A stretch of 64,000 bases of DNA from Streptomyces melanogenes. Its GTDB lineage: Bacteria; Actinomycetota; Actinomycetes; Streptomycetales; Streptomycetaceae. The stretch's first letter is position 1. Each line of letters opens with the position of its first letter. The position numbers were made by a program, and so were the translations under genes. Under the pieces are notes generated by a model. The model searched no databases, was not told the origin of the DNA, and saw only the letters and a list, made by a program, of their open reading frames with translations. The stretch is taken from NCBI RefSeq assembly GCF_014649795.1, contig NZ_BMTS01000004.1, positions 434,001 to 498,000 of the forward strand. The letters run 5' to 3'. This document shows positions 34,765 to 43,963 of the stretch, one piece after another.

Positions 34765-37362
34765 ATGACCCCACGCACCCCCACCGGACCGACCGGGCAA
34801 CCCGACTCCGGGCCCGGCCGCAGAGCGGTCGTCACAGCGCTCGGCGCCTTGCCGCTGGCCGGAGCGATCGGCCCCGCGTTCGGGGCCTCCCCGGCGCGGG
34901 CGGCGGCCGACGCGCTCCCCGCGCCCGTCGCCCACTGGGCCTTCGACGAGGCGGCCGGAACCACCGCCGCCGACAGCGCCGGCGGCCGCACGCTCACCCT
35001 CAACGCGGGTGCGCGCTGGGGTGCGGCGAAGTCGGGGGCGGCCGGCCTCGACGTATCGGCGGGCGGCAACGCCACCACGCGCGGGCCCGCCGTGGACACC
35101 GCGAAGAGCTTCAGCGTCGCCGCCTGGGTACGGCTCTCCGCCACCACCGGCTATCAGACGTTCGTCTCCGTCGACGGCGCCCAGGTCAGCGCATTCTTCC
35201 TGCAACTGCGCGACGACACCGGTGCGTTCGCCTTCACCCGACTGCCGTCGGACGCCACCTCGGCGAACGCCTCCGCAGCCGTCGCCGGTGCCTCCTTCGC
35301 CCCTGTGACCGGAACCTGGTACCACCTCCTCGGGGTCGACGACACGGCGACCGGGGTCGTCCGGCTCTACGTCAACGGCGTCCTGGAGGGCGAGGTGCCC
35401 TACACCGGCGGCTGGCGCGCCACCGGCGCCACCGCCGTGGGGCGCGGCCTCTTCGGGGGCGCCGAGGTCGACCAGGCGCACGGCCTCATCGACGACGTCC
35501 AGGTCTTCGACACCGCCCTCACCGCCGAGCAGGCCGCGGCCCTCGCGGGCGTGCCGGTGGACTCCACCAAGCCGCTGCTGACCGTCGACGCCACCCGGCC
35601 CGGCCCCGTGGTCAGCCCGGAACTCGGCGGCATCTTCTTCGAGGACATCAACCACAGCGGCGAGGGCGGACTGTACGCCGAACTCGTCAACAACCGCAGC
35701 TTCATGGCCGCGCCCACACCGCTGCACTGGTCCACCGTGGGCCGCGCCACCTTCGCCGTGGACACCGGCCAACCGCTCAACCAGGCGCTGACCCGGTCGC
35801 TGCGCGTCACGGCCGCCGCCGCAGGAGACGGCGTCGCGAACGAGGGTTTCTGGGGCGTCCCGGTCCGCCCCTCCACCACCTACCGCGCCTCGCTCCACGT
35901 CAAGTCACCGGTCATGGCGGGCAGGTTGACGGTCTCGATCGTCGGTACGGACGGCACGGTCCACGCGACCGCGACCACGGGAGGGCTCACCAACGCGTGG
36001 CGCAAGCACGAGCTGACCCTGCGCACCGGCCCCAGCGCCCCCACCACCCTCAACGCCCGCCTGGTCGTCACCGCCCCGGCCCCCGGCACGCTCTGGCTGA
36101 GCCAGGTCTCGCTCTTCCCGCCGACGTACAAGGGGCGGCGCAACGGCCTGCGCGTGGACCTGATGGAGAAGCTCGCCGCCCTCCAGCCCGCTTTCCTGCG
36201 CTTCCCCGGCGGCAACTACCTCGAAGGCAACGTCATCGCCGACCGCTTCGACTGGAAGAAGACCATCGGCCCGGTCGAACAGCGGCCCGGACACCGCAAC
36301 TCCGCCTGGGGGTACTGGTCCACCGACGGCCTCGGCCTGCCCGAATACCTCCAGATGACCGAGGACCTCGGCTGCACCCCGCTGCTGTGCGTGTACGCCG
36401 GATACTCCCTCCAGGGCGCCCATGTCACCGGCGACGCCCTCAAGCCCTTCGTGCAGGACGCCCTCGACCAGATCGAGTACATCACCGGGCCCGCCACCTC
36501 CACCTGGGGCGCCCGACGCGCGGCCGACGGACACCCGGCGCCCTACCCCCTCACCTACGTGGAGATCGGCAACGAGGACTGGTTCGACAAGTCCGGCTCG
36601 TACGAGGAGCGTTACGCCGCCTTCCACGACGCCATCAAGGCCCGCTACCCCGCCCTCAAGCTGATCGCCACGACACCGGTCGCCTCCCGCCCGTACGACC
36701 TGATCGACGAGCACTCCTACCAGTCGCCGTCCGCCTTCCAGGCGGGCTCCCACAAATACGACGGCCGCGACCGGCACAGCCCCAAGGTGTTCGTCGGGGA
36801 GTGGGCCGCGCAGGAGGGCCGCCCCACGCCCAACCTGGACGCCGCGCTCGGTGACGCCTCCTGGGTGGCCGGGCTCATCCGCAACTCCGACCAGGTCCTC
36901 ATGGAGTCGTACGCGCCGCTGTTCAGCCACGTCAACGACAACACCTGGGCCACCAACCTCATCGCCTACTCCGGTCTGACCAGCTACAACTCGCCCAGCT
37001 ACTACGCACAGCAGATGCTGCGCACCCGCCGGGGCACGGTGGTGCTGCCCACCGGGGTGCGTGCGCTGCCCGGCCTCAACGTCGTCACCACCCACGACCC
37101 GGCCGACCACCGCATCTACCTCGCGGTGGTCAACACGGGCGGCACGGCCCGCAAGACGGCCGTCTCCCTCCAAGGGGTGGCCCGTACGGCCCCGACCGGC
37201 ACCGTCACGGTCCTGGCGGCGGCGGACAAGAAGGCCACCAACACGCTCGCCGACCCCGAAGCGGTGGTCCCGCACACCCGGTCCGTCAGCGGCATCACAC
37301 CCGCTTTCACCGCGACCTTCGCCCCGTACTCGGTCACGGTCCTGGAGGTGCGGACGGTCTGA
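34765..37362 (+). CDS. Secreted GH51 alpha-L-arabinofuranosidase with LamG-like domain
   Basis: An 865-residue exported enzyme. A signal region (about 1-48) with twin Arg (GRRAVVTALGALPLAG) is followed by a LamG/concanavalin-like domain (about 52-235; VAHWAFDEAAGTTAADSAGG ... GLIDDVQVFDTALTAEQAAAL). Then come a beta domain and a GH51 catalytic barrel. The acid/base is Glu604 (EIGNEDWF) and the nucleophile Glu679 (VFVGEWAAQ). It releases L-arabinose from hemicellulose side chains. GAGGAG lies six bases before the ATG. It diverges from the dehydratase and carries the shared regulatory palindrome. Confidence 0.9.
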   Translation: MTPRTPTGPTGQPDSGPGRRAVVTALGALPLAGAIGPAFGASPARAAADALPAPVAHWAFDEAAGTTAADSAGGRTLTLNAGARWGAAKSGAAGLDVSAGGNATTRGPAVDTAKSFSVAAWVRLSATTGYQTFVSVDGAQVSAFFLQLRDDTGAFAFTRLPSDATSANASAAVAGASFAPVTGTWYHLLGVDDTATGVVRLYVNGVLEGEVPYTGGWRATGATAVGRGLFGGAEVDQAHGLIDDVQVFDTALTAEQAAALAGVPVDSTKPLLTVDATRPGPVVSPELGGIFFEDINHSGEGGLYAELVNNRSFMAAPTPLHWSTVGRATFAVDTGQPLNQALTRSLRVTAAAAGDGVANEGFWGVPVRPSTTYRASLHVKSPVMAGRLTVSIVGTDGTVHATATTGGLTNAWRKHELTLRTGPSAPTTLNARLVVTAPAPGTLWLSQVSLFPPTYKGRRNGLRVDLMEKLAALQPAFLRFPGGNYLEGNVIADRFDWKKTIGPVEQRPGHRNSAWGYWSTDGLGLPEYLQMTEDLGCTPLLCVYAGYSLQGAHVTGDALKPFVQDALDQIEYITGPATSTWGARRAADGHPAPYPLTYVEIGNEDWFDKSGSYEERYAAFHDAIKARYPALKLIATTPVASRPYDLIDEHSYQSPSAFQAGSHKYDGRDRHSPKVFVGEWAAQEGRPTPNLDAALGDASWVAGLIRNSDQVLMESYAPLFSHVNDNTWATNLIAYSGLTSYNSPSYYAQQMLRTRRGTVVLPTGVRALPGLNVVTTHDPADHRIYLAVVNTGGTARKTAVSLQGVARTAPTGTVTVLAAADKKATNTLADPEAVVPHTRSVSGITPAFTATFAPYSVTVLEVRTV

Positions 37363-37434
37363 GCGGCGCGGGGTGTCGCCCCCCTGCCGCGCGTCGGAGG
37401 GGGCGGGCTTCCCGAGCGACCGTACGGTGCTGCC

Positions 37435-37977
37435 ATGTCCGACGTCGACCCCGGCGGCCCTGCGGCGGCCGGACACCCCGCGCCCTCGCCCCAGGTGCTC
37501 GAAGCCCTGCGCGAGCGGCTCAAGGAACGCATCTACGCGGCGATCACCATGCTCGCGGTGGTCGTCGCCCTCGCCCAGAACCCGCACACCCGGCACAGCA
37601 CGGCGGCCACCTATGTGCTGGGTACGGCGGTGGGTCTGTGGCTGGCGACGCTGGTGGCCGACGCACAGGCACACCGTGTCGTCCACCAGCGCCTGCCGAA
37701 CCGCCGGGAGGTGCGGCACATGCTGTTCGTCAGCAGTCCGCTGCTCAGCTGCGCGGTGGGACCGCTACTGATGACCGGTCTGTCGGCGGCCGGTGCCCTC
37801 GACCTGACCGACGCGCTGTGGGTCGCGGTGGGGGTGGATGTCGCCTCGCTGGCGGCGTGGGGGTTCGCTAGCGGGCGGCGGATGGGCGGCGGGGTACTGC
37901 TGTCGTTCGTGGCGGGACTGACGGACGCGGCCATCGGCCTGGGCGTGGTGATGGTGAAGGTGGTCACCGGCCACTGA
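37435..37977 (+). CDS. Small integral membrane protein
   Basis: A 180-residue protein with about four hydrophobic segments: ITMLAVVVALAQ (near residue 37), YVLGTAVGLWLATLVADA (60-77), MLFVSSPLLSCAVGPLLMTG (95-114) and VLLSFVAGLTDAAIGLGVVM (152-171). The N-terminus is Pro-rich and cytosolic. No function was recognised. It has no clear operon partner; the arabinofuranosidase ends 72 bases upstream and a lipoprotein gene starts 96 bases downstream. Confidence 0.6.
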   Translation: MSDVDPGGPAAAGHPAPSPQVLEALRERLKERIYAAITMLAVVVALAQNPHTRHSTAATYVLGTAVGLWLATLVADAQAHRVVHQRLPNRREVRHMLFVSSPLLSCAVGPLLMTGLSAAGALDLTDALWVAVGVDVASLAAWGFASGRRMGGGVLLSFVAGLTDAAIGLGVVMVKVVTGH

Positions 37978-38073
37978 CCCTGGCTGCCGCCGGGGTGACG
38001 CTGTATCAGGAGTGTGACAAAGGGTGTGGTCTTCCTCATTGCCCGGGTGATCGGCCCCTGATGGAGTGAGCGC

Positions 38074-39030
38074 ATGCGTCCCGCCGCCCTCCTCTCCGTC
38101 TGCGCCCTCACCGCGAGCACCGTCCTGGTCGCCGGATGCGGATCGGAGGGCGCCGCCTCCGGCTCCCGTGCCGCGTCCGGCTCGCCGACGTGCGCCTCCC
38201 GCCCGCCCGTGGGCGAGCCTTCCGAGCTGAAGAGGGACGGCGTGACGATCCTCGGCCAGGACTGCGGCCCGTCCGCCGACGCGCGGACGAAGTTCCAGGT
38301 CACGAACGCGGAGAGCGAACCGTTCGCGTACACGGTCTCCTTCGAGGTCCTGAACGGCGCCGGGGAGGTCGTCTCCAACCCGCGCCGGACGCTGGCGTCC
38401 GTGCCGCCGGGCCGGACCGTCCAGGACACCGTCGCGCTGGGAGACGTTCCCACCTCCGGTGCGCGCGTGCGCATCGGCAAGGTGCGGGCGGTCCCGGCGG
38501 ACGAGGCCTCCGACGTGCCGGCGAAGTGCCCGCCCTCGGGGATGCGCGTCACGACCGACGAGGGCGATGCGGCGATGGGGCTGCGCGTCGTGGGAATGCG
38601 CCTGATCAACTGCGGGACCGGAGCCATCCGGACCGACGGCTACCCGCGCCTCCAGCTCCTCGACGAGCGGAGGCGCCCGGTCACCGGCGTACGGATCCTC
38701 GACGGCACCGGGGCGATCTCCACGGCCGGCGGCCCCGACACACCGCCGCGGCCGGTGACCCTGCGGCCGGGCGAAACGGCATCCGCCTCCCTGATGTGGC
38801 GCAACACCACCGAATCCGGCACACCCGTGAACATCCCGTACGTAAGGGTGACGGTGAAACCCGGCTCCCCGACCGCCATCGTGACCCCGGAACTCGACCT
38901 CGGAACCACGGGAAGGCTGGGAGTCGGCCCCTGGACGAAGGAGACGAAGGGCCAGGCCTCCCGCCCGACGACGCCCGACAGCCTCGGCGGGGGCAGGCCC
39001 AGCCGCGGCGCGCTTTCGACGGGGGAATAG
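38074..39030 (+). CDS. DUF4232-type secreted lipoprotein
   Basis: A 318-residue lipoprotein (TASTVLVAGCGSEG, lipobox Cys near residue 22). The mature part has a short CxxxP linker, a beta domain (about 55-140; FQVTNAESEPFAYTVSFEV) and a DUF4232-like domain (about 150-285; LRVVGMRLINCGTGAIRTDGYP). DUF4232 proteins are cell-surface beta-sandwich proteins of unknown job. The tail is disordered and Thr/Gly-rich. It starts with ATG after a short gap containing GGAGTG. Confidence 0.7.
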   Translation: MRPAALLSVCALTASTVLVAGCGSEGAASGSRAASGSPTCASRPPVGEPSELKRDGVTILGQDCGPSADARTKFQVTNAESEPFAYTVSFEVLNGAGEVVSNPRRTLASVPPGRTVQDTVALGDVPTSGARVRIGKVRAVPADEASDVPAKCPPSGMRVTTDEGDAAMGLRVVGMRLINCGTGAIRTDGYPRLQLLDERRRPVTGVRILDGTGAISTAGGPDTPPRPVTLRPGETASASLMWRNTTESGTPVNIPYVRVTVKPGSPTAIVTPELDLGTTGRLGVGPWTKETKGQASRPTTPDSLGGGRPSRGALSTGE

Positions 39031-39133
39031 CCGCAGCCCCCTCACCAACCTCCACAGGGTGCACACAAACCCATGAGCCGGTCACATCGGACGCAGGTGG
39101 GACCCGGTGTCACCTGTCACCCTGTGCTGCCTC

Positions 39134-40906
39134 ATGATGACCCGCATGTCCCACACTTCCAGGCGCAGCCTGCTCGCCGTCTTCGCGGCCTCGGCTGCCA
39201 CCGTCCCGCTCAGCGGCCTGGCCGCCGCCCCGGCGCGTGCCGCCGTTTCCGCCGGCTCTTCCGGGTCCCTCGCGGCGCCCGCCGGTCTGACCTCGCCGCG
39301 CTCCTCGGTCACGCTGCCGCCGCTGAATGCCTCGTACTTCAGCCAGCTGACGCTGAACACCCCGCTCACCACCGCCGTGCTGTCGGGCACCCCGTCCCGG
39401 ACCGAGGTCACCTCCGGCGGCAAGCGCGTCGCCCTGCTGACCACCGGCGCCCGTACCGTCGTGCTGCCCGGCCCGCAGCGCACCTTCACGGAGAACAAGA
39501 AGGCCTTCGTGGACGACTTCGGGCGCACCCTGCCCGACCTGTCGCTGCCCGTGGCCGACCGCTCGTACTGGGGCACCTCCCCGGGCGGCGGCAGCTGGTC
39601 GACGCTCGGGCCCGCCGACACCGACTACTCGGTCGTGCCGGGCGCCGGTGTCATCAGCCTCACCACCGACTTCGCCAGCCGTCACGCCACCCTGCGCGAC
39701 GGCGAGATCACCGACTTCGACGTGCGGTCCGTGGCGCACTTCGACAAGGTGCCCACCGGCCAGGCGTGCTCCTACGCGCTGTCCTTCGGCTACCAGGACA
39801 CCAGCAACAACTACCGGGCCCGGCTGTCCTTCCTGACCACCGGCGCGGTGGAACTGCGCGTCGAGAAGGAGGTCGCCGACAAGGTCGACCTGCTGCCGAC
39901 CACGTCCGCCGTCACCCTCGCCACGGGCGTGGCCGCCGGCACCGACTGGACGATCCGGGTGCGCCGCGAGGGCACCCGCATCCAGGTCAAGGCCTGGCGC
40001 ACCGCGTCCACGGAACCGGCCTCCTGGACCTTCGACGTCAGCGACCCCACCTTCGGCAAGGGCCGGGTCGGTCTGCGCGCGCTGGCCAACGACGGCTGCA
40101 CCAACCTGCCGGTCAAGCTGGTCGTCAGCCGCTTCCAGGTGGACCAGTCCACCTGGGCCGCACCGCCGAGCGTCACCCACGGCGACTGGGTGCGGGTGCT
40201 GCCCGTGCCCTTCGACGGGAACTGGACGCCGGAGCTGGAGAAGACCATCCGCGCCTGGGCGGGCTCGACGGCCCCGGACGTCCTCGCGTACGCGGCGATG
40301 TTCCTCGCCGACGCGCCCGCCGTGGTCAGCGGTACCGCGCCCACCAAGGACAAGCAGGTCCTGGGCCAGGCGGGGTACGGCTACCTCGACCCGCAGGGCT
40401 ACCGCTACGAGGGCGCCGACTTCCACGAGTACATGAACACCGGCTGGACCTTCCCCGACGGCACCTACACCGGCCCGTCCAGCAAGCAGGTCGGCAACCT
40501 CGACTGCTCCGGCTACACGCGCATGGTGTACGGCTACCACATGGGCGTACCGATGGCGGCGGGCGAGGACACCTCCCGCACCCGCATCCCGCGCAAGTCC
40601 CGCCACATGGTCGACTACGCGCCCGGTGCGCGCATCGACCAGACCGACGGGACCAACCCGCCCGCGGCGACGCTGCTCCAGCCCGGCGACCTGGTGCTGT
40701 TCAACGCCGACTCCGGCGACGACAACCCGACGGTGACGGTCGACCACGTCGGCATCTACCTGGGCGCGGACGCGGAGGGCAAGCGCCGCTTCCTGTCCAG
40801 CCGCAAGACGGGCAACGGCCCCACCATGTCGGACCTGGGCGGCGCCTCGCTGCTGGACGGCACGGGTACGTACGCCAAGAAGCTCCACACGGTCCACCGC
40901 ATCTGA
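39134..40906 (+). CDS. Tat-exported NlpC/P60-like hydrolase with ConA-like domain
   Basis: About 590 residues. A Tat signal (TSRRSLLAVFAASAATVPLS) is followed by a concanavalin-like beta-sandwich (about 125-345; FGYQDTSNNYRARLSFLT ... VKAWRTASTEPASWTFDV) and a C-terminal NlpC/P60-type papain fold (about 400-590). The catalytic Cys is Cys458 (NLDCSGY) and the His is His538 (VDHVGIYLG). It probably cuts peptides in the cell wall or a secreted polymer. Three in-frame ATGs (39134, 39137, 39146) are possible and none has a ribosome site. Confidence 0.7.
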   Translation: MMTRMSHTSRRSLLAVFAASAATVPLSGLAAAPARAAVSAGSSGSLAAPAGLTSPRSSVTLPPLNASYFSQLTLNTPLTTAVLSGTPSRTEVTSGGKRVALLTTGARTVVLPGPQRTFTENKKAFVDDFGRTLPDLSLPVADRSYWGTSPGGGSWSTLGPADTDYSVVPGAGVISLTTDFASRHATLRDGEITDFDVRSVAHFDKVPTGQACSYALSFGYQDTSNNYRARLSFLTTGAVELRVEKEVADKVDLLPTTSAVTLATGVAAGTDWTIRVRREGTRIQVKAWRTASTEPASWTFDVSDPTFGKGRVGLRALANDGCTNLPVKLVVSRFQVDQSTWAAPPSVTHGDWVRVLPVPFDGNWTPELEKTIRAWAGSTAPDVLAYAAMFLADAPAVVSGTAPTKDKQVLGQAGYGYLDPQGYRYEGADFHEYMNTGWTFPDGTYTGPSSKQVGNLDCSGYTRMVYGYHMGVPMAAGEDTSRTRIPRKSRHMVDYAPGARIDQTDGTNPPAATLLQPGDLVLFNADSGDDNPTVTVDHVGIYLGADAEGKRRFLSSRKTGNGPTMSDLGGASLLDGTGTYAKKLHTVHRI

Positions 40907-40982
40907 CGGAGGGGACCCCGAGCGGGCGGTCGTCCGCCCGGGCGGTGCTGAGCACGGCCCGGGCGGACGATCGACGTCCCTT

Positions 40983-41006
40983 GTTTTGATCTGATCGTTC
41001 CAAAAC
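40983..41006. promoter_or_regulatory. TetR operator before the 41024 gene
   Basis: GTTTTG (40983-40988) and CAAAAC (41001-41006) are perfect arms around a 12-base spacer with a central GATC. TAGTGT (41011-41016) follows and ends seven bases before the ATG, a leaderless -10 position. This looks like a self-controlled TetR promoter. Confidence 0.55.
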
Positions 41007-41023
41007 GTGCTAGTGTCCTGCTC

Positions 41024-41623
41024 ATGGGGCGACCACGGCAGTTCGACGAGCGGCAGGCGGTGGCTGCGGCCTGCCAGGCCTTCTGGGCGAAGGGCTACGA
41101 AGCCACCTCCACCCAGGATCTGTGCGAGGCCACCGGCCTCGGCCGGAGCAGCGTCTACAACACCTTCACCTCGAAGGACCACCTCTTCCGGCGCGCGCTG
41201 GCCCACTACATCGACACCATGACGGCCCGCCAGGTCGCCCTCCTCGAAGAGGAGGGGAGCAGCGGTCTGGAGCGGATCCGGGCGCTGTTCGCCATGCTCC
41301 TCGAAGGGGAGATGGAGAACCGCGAACTCGGACGGGCCGCAGGCTGCTTCACGGTCAACACCCTCACCGAGCCGGTCTCGGAGACCGACCCCGAGGTCGC
41401 CCGGCTCCTCGCCAAGGACCTGGAGCGGCGCCTGGGTTCCTTCCGTGCCGTGATCGAGGAGGGGCAGCGGGACGGGTCCATCGGCTCCTCGCGCGATTCC
41501 GCCGGGCTCGCCTGGTACCTCAGCTCGGTGATCGCCGGAATGCGGATCGCCTCCCAGGCGGGCGCCGACCGCACCGCGCTGGAGCAGATCATGGCGACCG
41601 GAGCCGACGCGCTCGGCCGCTGA
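41024..41623 (+). CDS. TetR-family repressor
   Basis: A 199-residue TetR protein closely resembling the one at 14092: both begin MGRP-basic-QFD and share the SSVYNTF/GSLYNTF recognition helix and a conserved Gly-Cys segment (RAAGCFTVNT here). Helix-turn-helix spans about residues 26-48. It lacks a ribosome site. It lies directly upstream of an MFS efflux gene on the same strand, and both have TTTTGG-containing inverted repeats before them, so it probably represses itself and the pump. Confidence 0.85.
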   Translation: MGRPRQFDERQAVAAACQAFWAKGYEATSTQDLCEATGLGRSSVYNTFTSKDHLFRRALAHYIDTMTARQVALLEEEGSSGLERIRALFAMLLEGEMENRELGRAAGCFTVNTLTEPVSETDPEVARLLAKDLERRLGSFRAVIEEGQRDGSIGSSRDSAGLAWYLSSVIAGMRIASQAGADRTALEQIMATGADALGR

Positions 41624-41690
41624 CCGCCCGCCGCCGATCCAGCCGGGTGTGCACCCTTCGTATGCAGTCGTCATTCACCATGCCCGAATT

Positions 41691-41703
41691 TTGGACTGGC
41701 CAA
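41691..41703. promoter_or_regulatory. Inverted repeat TTGG-N5-CCAA before the MFS gene
   Basis: The arms lie at 41691-41694 and 41700-41703, 23 bases before the MFS start. The preceding TTTTGG recalls the operator at 40983 on its other strand. It is a candidate second site for the TetR protein. Confidence 0.4.
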
Positions 41704-41726
41704 TACAGAACAGGGGGCTGTTTGCC

Positions 41727-42938
41727 ATGCCCAAGTCCGTCCACCTCATGGCGTTCGGCATCTTCGCCATGGTCACCAGCGAGTTCCTGGTCGGCGGCCT
41801 CATGCCGCAGATCGCCGATGACCTGCACGTCAGCATCGCCCAAGTCGGCTATCTGATAACGGCGTTCGCTCTCGCCATGGCCATCGGCGGCCCCTTCGCG
41901 ACCGTCGCCGTGCTCAGGCTGCGCCCCAAGACGGCGCTGATGGCGCTGTTCGCCGTCTTCCTCGCCGGGAACGTCCTGGCCGCGACCGCCGGCAGCTACG
42001 GCGTCATGCTCGCCGCCCGACTCATCACGGGCACGGCCTCCGCCGCGTTCTTCGGCGTCGCCCTTTCCGTCGTCGCCCAGATCACCTCGCCGGACGTACG
42101 CGGCCGTGCCATCGGCGTCGCCATGCAGGGCCTGATGGTCGGCACCCTCCTCGGGCTTCCCCTGTCCACGCTCGTCGGCCAGCAGTGGGGCTGGCGTGCC
42201 GGGTTCGTCGGGGTCGGCGTGGTCACCGTCGCCGCCGCTGTCGCCACGGCGGTCGCCGTTCCCTCGCTCGAACACGCCGACGGGGCGGGCGAGTTCCGCG
42301 ACGAGCTCGCCGTCTTCCGCAACGCGCGGCTCTGGCTGGTCCTGTCCACCTCGACGCTCATCATCGGCGCGACCTTCTCGGCCTTCTCCTACTTCACGCC
42401 GATCCTCACCGACCTCACCGGCTTCTCGCACGGCGCGGTCCCGCTGCTCCTGCTCGTGTACGGGGCAGCCACGGTGGCCGGCAACGCGGTCGTCGCCCGT
42501 CTCGCCGACTCCCGCACCATTCCGGTGCTGGTGGGCGGGCTCGCCCTGAACATCGTGTTCCTGACCGCCTTCGCCCTGCTCGCGGACCACAAGGTCCCCG
42601 CGGTCCTCGCCATGACGGGCATCGGGCTCGTCGGCGTCACCCTCAACCCGGCGATGATCAGCCGGGTGCAGCGCACGGCGAACGCGCGCCCCCTGGTCAA
42701 CACCGTCCACTCGTCCTTCATCACGCTGGGCGTGGTGCTCGGCTCCGGACTCGGCGGAGCGGCCATCGCGGTCCAGGGCCTGCGGGCGCCGCTGTGGCTG
42801 GGAGCGGGGACAGCGGTGCTCGCGCTCGTCACGCTGGTACCGGACGTCGTACGGGCACGGCGGGGCGAACGGCGGGGTACGGCACCCGCCGCCTCCGCCG
42901 CACGGCGAGAGAGCTCACTGGCGGCATCACGCGGCTAG
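41727..42938 (+). CDS. MFS drug/sugar efflux pump (AraJ-like, DHA1)
   Basis: A 403-residue transporter with twelve predicted membrane helices. It has the typical first-helix region (MVTSEFLVGGLMPQIADDLHVSIAQVGYLITAF), a helix 5 motif of DHA1 pumps and the long central loop (about residues 185-205). Such proteins expel drugs or sugars by proton antiport. AGGGGG lies upstream of the ATG. The last 25 residues are basic and disordered. Its likely repressor is the TetR gene just upstream. Confidence 0.85.
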   Translation: MPKSVHLMAFGIFAMVTSEFLVGGLMPQIADDLHVSIAQVGYLITAFALAMAIGGPFATVAVLRLRPKTALMALFAVFLAGNVLAATAGSYGVMLAARLITGTASAAFFGVALSVVAQITSPDVRGRAIGVAMQGLMVGTLLGLPLSTLVGQQWGWRAGFVGVGVVTVAAAVATAVAVPSLEHADGAGEFRDELAVFRNARLWLVLSTSTLIIGATFSAFSYFTPILTDLTGFSHGAVPLLLLVYGAATVAGNAVVARLADSRTIPVLVGGLALNIVFLTAFALLADHKVPAVLAMTGIGLVGVTLNPAMISRVQRTANARPLVNTVHSSFITLGVVLGSGLGGAAIAVQGLRAPLWLGAGTAVLALVTLVPDVVRARRGERRGTAPAASAARRESSLAASRG

Positions 42939-43008
42939 GGTCGCTGGGAGAGGCGCATCACGCCGACACTCCGCGAGGCACGGGTCGATCGGGCAAGCCG
43001 TGCTGTGG

Positions 43009-43059
43009 CTGCCGGGCAGAGGGCGACGGTCTCCAGCACCGTCGCACCCCGCCCGGCAG
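43009..43059. terminator. Strong nested hairpin between convergent genes
   Basis: Outer arms CTGCCGGGC (43009-43017) and GCCCGGCAG (43051-43059) enclose inner arms GCGACGGT (43023-43030) and ACCGTCGC (43038-43045) with a seven-base loop. It lies between the converging MFS and cupin genes and probably stops transcripts from both sides. Confidence 0.75.
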
Positions 43060-43102
43060 AACCCAGCAGGAAAGGCCCCTGGCGTCCGCGGTGCGCCGCG
43101 GG

Positions 43103-43702
43103 TTACGCGGGCTGGTTGGTGACGTAGAAGCCCGGGTCGTGGATCGGGGTGATCTCGGCCTTCTCGCCCTCCGCGGCCAGCCATTCCGCGCGCAGCCGGG
43201 CGGCCTCGTCGTCGGCCTGGGAGGCGGGGACGAGACGGCCGTCGGGGGTGAGGCGCATCGGAGTGTCGCCCGCGGGGCGCCAGTCGAAGCGAGCGGCGAT
43301 CTTGAAAAGGTCTTCCTGGGTCAGGGGCCCGCCGTTGTCCTTCTCGGCCTGGAGGGCGGTCGGGTGGTAGTCCTCGTAACCGCCGGGCATGTGCAGGGTG
43401 AGGAAGTGGCAGCCCTCGCCGGGCGGAGTGGCCCAGGTGTGGCGGGTGCCACTGGTGATGTGGGCGAGCGCGCGCGGGCGCAGCTCCACGACCTCGTCGT
43501 CGACCTGGACCAAGAGGGTGCCGGACACGACGTAGTACGTCTCCGTCGACTCGGCGTGGGTGTGCAGCGGAGGGCCCGACCAGGCCGGGCCCTGGCGGGT
43601 TTCCACCCAGGATGCCGCTTGGCCGGTCATCTTGCTGGAGAGGACGATCTCGAATCCGCGGCGACCCTCGGGGCGCTGGCCGGGGAGGACGATGTGCGTC
43701 AT
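43103..43702 (-). CDS. Cupin-domain protein
   Basis: A 199-residue protein with a single conserved cupin barrel: the metal-binding HTHAESTETYYVVSG (His, His, Glu) near residues 47-61 and the second motif TSGTRHTWATPPGEGCHFLTLH near 83-104. An alpha-helical tail follows (about 120-199), ending HDPGFYVTNQPA. It may be a dioxygenase or a small-molecule-binding protein; the substrate is unknown. The start ATG at 43702 has AGAGAAG about nine bases upstream. Confidence 0.75.
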   Translation of the reverse strand: MTHIVLPGQRPEGRRGFEIVLSSKMTGQAASWVETRQGPAWSGPPLHTHAESTETYYVVSGTLLVQVDDEVVELRPRALAHITSGTRHTWATPPGEGCHFLTLHMPGGYEDYHPTALQAEKDNGGPLTQEDLFKIAARFDWRPAGDTPMRLTPDGRLVPASQADDEAARLRAEWLAAEGEKAEITPIHDPGFYVTNQPA

Positions 43703-43963
43703 AAGAGGGGCTTCTCTTTCCGCTTGATAATGGCTTGAGTTCTGATCTACCCCACATCGGGCCTGTTCGTCTGCGGGTACCCGTCCGCAGTCGAACGCGA
43801 ACGCCTCCCGCCCCGGGGCCGCCACACCACCGGCTGGGGCTCCCGTCACCTCCTGGGGTTTCACGAGGTCGGCACGGGTGATCGCTGGTAGAAGTCGCTC
43901 TCTGGTGAACCCCCTTGTGATGAGGTGGACTTCCTGTCCGTTCTACCGCCCAGGGAGCCTGCC

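Noticed and set aside
33319..35898. An 859-residue frame across the dehydratase and GH51 region
   Set aside because: Only the last 388 residues match a family, from a TTG with a good ribosome site; the rest lies opposite the GH51 gene and is a high-G+C artefact.
39110..41674. An 854-residue minus-strand frame
   Set aside because: It is antisense to the NlpC/P60 and TetR genes, with Gly/Arg-rich low-quality sequence and no motif.
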